Assembly (NCBI GenBank): GCA_038380435.1
Contig: JAWZYU010000034.1
Location: 19,509,404 to 19,573,403 of the forward strand
Reading direction: 5' to 3'
Length of the DNA: 64,000 bases
Source: Ryuthela nishihirai
Taxonomy: Eukaryota > Arthropoda > Arachnida > Araneae > Heptathelidae
Position numbers and translations under genes: made by a program. This document shows positions 59,882 through 64,000 of this stretch, one piece after another (positions within the stretch are counted from its first letter, which is position 1; every line of letters starts with the position of its first letter). The notes below the pieces were generated by a model. The model did no database searches. It was given only the letters and a program-made list of their open reading frames with translations, and was not told the DNA's origin.

Positions 59882-60434
59882 GTTGGGTTGTTTTACCTCT
59901 GAGCGGCACTTTTTTGCACACCATGGGCTAAATGGCCAGGCCACAAGGACCCCGAAGGCTCAGAGAAGGTTGGGGGAGGGGACCCGCTGGAACAGCTGTT
60001 GGGAGACAGATGGTAACCTCTCGTCAAAGCCATCCAGCGTGTTCTTTAACGTTGGGTTGGTTTACCTCTGAGCGGCACTTTTTTGCACACAACGGGTTAA
60101 ATGGCTAGGTCACAAGGACCCCGAAGGCTCAGAGAATGTTTGGGGAGGGGACCCACTGGAGCAGCTGTTGGGAGACAGATGGTAGCCTCCCGTCAAGGCC
60201 ATCCAGCGTGTTCTTTAACGTGCACAGGGTATGGCTCTCCCGCACACGGAGCCACGGCTTAACGTCCCATCCGAAGGACGGCTGCCTTTCCAAGCCCATC
60301 GGTGTCCCCTACTGACCGTGGGCAGGGCGGAGAGTTTTGCGGAGAAAAATCTCAACGCTAACCCAGCTGGGACTCGAACCTGGGAACTGCAGATTATGAG
60401 TCTGGCGCGCTACCGACTGAGCCACCCCCGCCCC
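59882..60434 (-). mobile_element. SINE-A copy with two tail modules
   Basis: Complete head and two modules. The second carries private changes (CACAACGGGTTAAATGGCTA). Confidence 0.85.
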
Positions 60435-61350
60435 GTTTTAATATAAGAAAATAAACATTACGAAAGATGGCTGCAAATGTCATGAAACATACGAACCTGC
60501 ATCCAAGTTTGAAGGAAATCACTTTCATCTTTTGAAATTTGTGTCTTTTGCTAAGTTTAAATAGAAAAATAGAATACAGGGTTGCGTCCTTTTTGGAACA
60601 CCCTGTATCACTAGGTTTTACGATATTATGAAAAAATTAAAATGTTAATGCTATTTGGAAATAAAAGTATTTGAAATACTAGTAGAAAGTGAACTTTCGC
60701 GGATAACATTATTATAAACGCAAATAGTCATTCATTTATCAACGACGGAAAATATTCAAGGGGAAAAAGTGGATCAAAATCAGAATGGTGTTTATTATTA
60801 ATTAGCAAAGATTCATTAAAGGTTGAAATTATAATAAAAACGATTTTTATTTTACTTTTGTTTTTCGCAATTATAAGAAAGATTTGAAATTTAAATTATT
60901 CTGAGCCCAATCCTGAAGTTGTCTGTGATATTTTGAGTCCAAAAAAGCGAACCACAAAGTCATCTATTTATAGGAATGTGATCGATTACAATAATCTTGT
61001 AAAATTCTCTGTAAAAATATCACCTCTGTACGGGAACCGAAATTGGGTTACATTATTACATTTTTAAAGAGTCTCGCAACTAAGTGTTAAGAAGTGTTGT
61101 GCTAAGGTTAAAAGAATTTCCTTTAAACAGGAAAGTTAAAGCTTACCATGATAGATTAGTTTGTCAGTATGATTGATTGCTTTAGTTGTTTGGATTCTGA
61201 TAGCCTAACAACAACAAGGCTACGTTGCTCCAAACGGGGTTAAACTAAAGGATAAAAATTCACAGAACCAACAACCAAAAATAAAAACAACACACAAAAG
61301 GGAAAAAAAAGAATAAGAATGTAAAAAAGCATAACACGCGAAAAATGTGT
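60435..61350. other. AT-rich unique sequence with one short inverted repeat
   Basis: Contains ATACAGGGT at 60574-60582 and ACCCTGTAT at 60600-60608, separated by 17 bases. This could be the fused ends of a deleted DNA transposon. Nothing else was recognised. Confidence 0.5.
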
Positions 61351-61365
61351 AAAAAAACAACAATG

Positions 61366-61762
61366 GGTTGGGTTGTTTTACCTCTGAGCGGCACTTTTTT
61401 GTACACCATGGGCTAAATGGCCAGGTCACAAGGACCCCGAAGGCTCAGAGAAGGTTGGGAGAGGGGACCCACTGGAACAGCTGTTGGGAGACAGATGGTA
61501 GCCTCCCGTCAAGGCCATCCAGCGTGTTCTTTAACGTGCACAGGGTATGGCTCTCCCGCACACGGGGCCACGGCTTAACGTCCCATCCGACGGACGGCGG
61601 CCTTTCCAAGCCCATGGGTGTCCCCTACTGACCGTGGGCAGGGCGGGGAATTTTTCGGAGATAAATCTCAATGCTGACCCAGCTGGGACTCGAACCTGGG
61701 AACTACAGATTACGAGCCTGGCGCGCTACCGACTGAGCCCCCCCCTCGCCCCCCAAAAAAAC
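61366..61762 (-). mobile_element. SINE-A copy, one tail module
   Basis: Bounded by a 15-bp direct repeat AAAAAAACAACAATG (61351-61365 and 61763-61777). A few extra C and A bases lie at the head side. It sits beside the 202-bp satellite. Confidence 0.9.
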
Positions 61763-61827
61763 AAAAAAACAACAATGTTTATAAAGAACAAGTTCAAAAG
61801 AAAAGCAACTAGTGTAAAAGAAAAATA

Positions 61828-64000
61828 TCACCATGGCGTGTAGGACCCATGTGAAACTAAATGTCAATGTAAATCTCAATAGATCGAAGTAAAAATACTA
61901 TAAACGTGTAAAAAACCCCATGTGAAAAGTAAAATGTCGAAACCAGCGGTTAAAACTGAGTCATCGAATAAAAGATGTCCAATTGTATGGGGTTCGGACA
62001 TATGATCATGAAAACTAAAATATAAAAAATCACCATGGCGTGCAGGATCCATGTAAAACTAAATGTCAGTGTAAATCTCAATAAATCGAAGTAAAAATAC
62101 TATAAACGTGTAAAAAACCCCATGTGAAAAGTAAAATGTCGAAACCAGCGGTTAAAACTGAGTCATCGAATAAAAGATGTCCAATTGTATGGGGTTCGGA
62201 CATATGATCATGAAAACTAAAATATAAAAAATCACCATGGCGTGCAGGATCCATGTAAAACTAAATGTCAGTGTAAATCTCAATAAATCGAAGTAAAAAT
62301 ACTATAAACGTGTAAAAAACCCCATGTGAAAAGTAAAATGTCGAAACCAGCGGTTAAAACTGAGTCATCGAATAAAAGATGTCCAATTGTATGGGGTTCG
62401 GACATATGATCATGAAAACTAAAATATAAAAAATCACCATGGCGTGCAGGATCCATGTAAAACTAAATGTCAGTGTAAATCTCAATAAATCGAAGTAAAA
62501 ATACTATAAACGTGTAAAAAACCCCATGTGAAAAGTAAAATGTCGAAACCAGCGGTTAAAACTGAGTCATCGAATAAAAGATGTCCAATTGTATGGGGTT
62601 CGGACATATGATCATGAAACTAAAATATAAAAAATCACCATGGCGTGCAGGACCCATGTAAAACTAAATGTCAGTGTAAATCTCAATAAATCGAAGTAAA
62701 AATACTATAAACGTGTAAAAAACCCCATGTGAAAAGTAAAATGTCGAAACCAGCGGTTAAAACTGAGTCATCGAATAAAAGATGTCCAATTGTATGGGGT
62801 TCGGACATATGATCATGAAAACTAAAATATAAAAAATCACCATGGCGTGCAGGACCCATGTAAAACTAAATGTCAGTGTAAATCTCAATAAATCGAAGTA
62901 AAAATACTATAAACGTGTAAAAAACCCCATGTGAAAAGTAAAATGTCGAAAACAGCGGTTAAAACTGAGTCATCGAATAAAAGATGTCCAATTGTATGGG
63001 GTTCGGACATATGATCATGAAAACTAAAATATAAAAAATCACCATGGCGTGCAGGACCCATGTAAAACTAAATGTCAGTGTAAATCTCAATAAATCGAAG
63101 TAAAAATACTATAAACGTGTAAAAAACCCCATGTGAAAAGTAAAATGTCGAAACCAGCGGTTAAAACTGAGTCATCGAATAAAAGATGTCCAATTGTATG
63201 GGGTTCGGACATATGATCATGAAAACTAAAATATAAAAAATCACCATGGCGTGCAGGACCCATGTAAAACTAAATGTCAGTGTAAATCTCAATAAATCGA
63301 AGTAAAAATACTATAAACGTGTAAAAAACCCCATGTGAAAAGTAAAATGTCGAAAACAGCGGTTAAAACTGAGTCATCGAATAAAAGATGTCCAATTGTA
63401 TGGGGTTCGGACATATGATCATGAAAACTAAAATATAAAAAATCACCATGGCGTGCAGGACCCATGTAAAACTAAATGTCAGTGTAAATCTCAATAAATC
63501 GAAGTAAAAATACTATAAACGTGTAAAAAACCCCATGTGAAAAGTAAAATGTCGAAACCAGCGGTTAAAACTGAGTCATCGAATAAAAGATGTCCAATTG
63601 TATGGGGTTCGGACATATGATCATGAAAACTAAAATATAAAAAATCACCATGGCGTGCAGGATCCATGTAAAACTAAATGTCAGTGTAAATCTCAATAAA
63701 TCGAAGTAAAAATACTATAAACGTGTAAAAAACCCCATGTGAAAAGTAAAATGTCGAAACCAGCGGTTAAAACTGAGTCATCGAATAAAAGATGTCCAAT
63801 TGTATGGGGTTCGGACATATGATCATGAAAACTAAAATATAAAAAATCACCATGGCGTGCAGGATCCATGTAAAACTAAATGTCAGTGTAAATCTCAATA
63901 AATCGAAGTAAAAATACTATAAACGTGTAAAAAACCCCATGTGAAAAGTAAAATGTCGAAACCAGCGGTTAAAACTGAGTCATCGAATAAAAGATGTCCA
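61828..64000. repeat. 202-bp satellite array, runs off the window
   Basis: The CCATGGCG landmark occurs at 61831, 62033, 62235, 62437, 62638, 62840, 63042, 63244, 63446, 63648 and 63850: a period of 202 bp, with a single 1-bp loss in the fourth unit. The first unit is the most diverged, as expected at an array edge. Variants GGATCC/GGACCC and GAAACC/GAAAAC partition the units. No open frame or RNA gene was seen in the unit. Confidence 0.97.

Noticed and set aside
61828..64000. Tandem structural RNA genes such as 5S or snRNA repeats
   Set aside because: The 202-bp unit shows no A-box/B-box-like pattern, no Sm-type site in a credible context and no recognisable RNA core. It is treated as a satellite.

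Overview
The window is eukaryotic and almost wholly repetitive. It holds one recognisable host-gene exon, on the minus strand at 39422-39874. This is the signal peptide and start of the amino-terminal domain of an NMDA-type ionotropic glutamate receptor of the arthropod Nmdar2 kind, ending in a canonical splice donor. The receptor type, the tRNA-derived SINEs, the palindromic Tc1-like MITEs, a Helitron end and very large satellites suggest an arthropod, and I favour a chelicerate such as a spider. That placement is inference, because no search could be run.

Layout. 1-11 kb: tRNA-derived SINEs (called SINE-A and SINE-B here), a 42-bp tandem array, palindromic MITEs, a reverse-transcriptase relic and a Helitron 3' end. 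11.0-23.0 kb: one array of about 291 copies of a 41-bp unit with no net indel. 23.1-28.6 kb: a MITE cluster, SINE-A copies and a degenerate 24-bp repeat. 28.7-33.2 and 35.3-39.3 kb: two arrays of one 28-bp satellite in opposite orientation, mirror images about position 34140. 39.4-40.0 kb: the receptor exon and its 5' leader. 40.3-41.7 kb: a SINE-A copy with seven tail modules. 41.8-45.4 kb: a third array of a sister 28-bp subfamily. 45.6-52.5 kb: composite multi-hairpin MITEs and more SINE-A copies, one also with seven modules. 52.7-55.8 kb: a 5'-truncated non-LTR retrotransposon with reverse transcriptase and RNase H. 57.8-59.4 kb: a pogo/Tigger-like transposase remnant whose acidic C-terminal codons have become a 65-bp minisatellite. 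61.8-64.0 kb: a 202-bp satellite running off the window end.

There is no operon-like system. If transcription follows the exon, the 28-bp arrays and everything at lower coordinates lie in or beyond intron 1 of the receptor gene, and the higher coordinates are its 5' flank or a 5' leader intron. The very long open frames over the satellites (up to 3931 codons) come from pyrimidine-rich repeat strands that lack stop codons and are not annotated as genes.

The most unusual observations are: (1) SINE-A tail modules of about 169 bp tandemly amplified two to seven times with the same junction each time, inside single target-site duplications; (2) the inverted 28-bp arrays beside a receptor exon, each abutting the left half of the same MITE variant; (3) the indel-free 41-bp array, in which rare variants reveal block duplications of exactly 94 and 48 units; (4) a transposase tail converted into a minisatellite.
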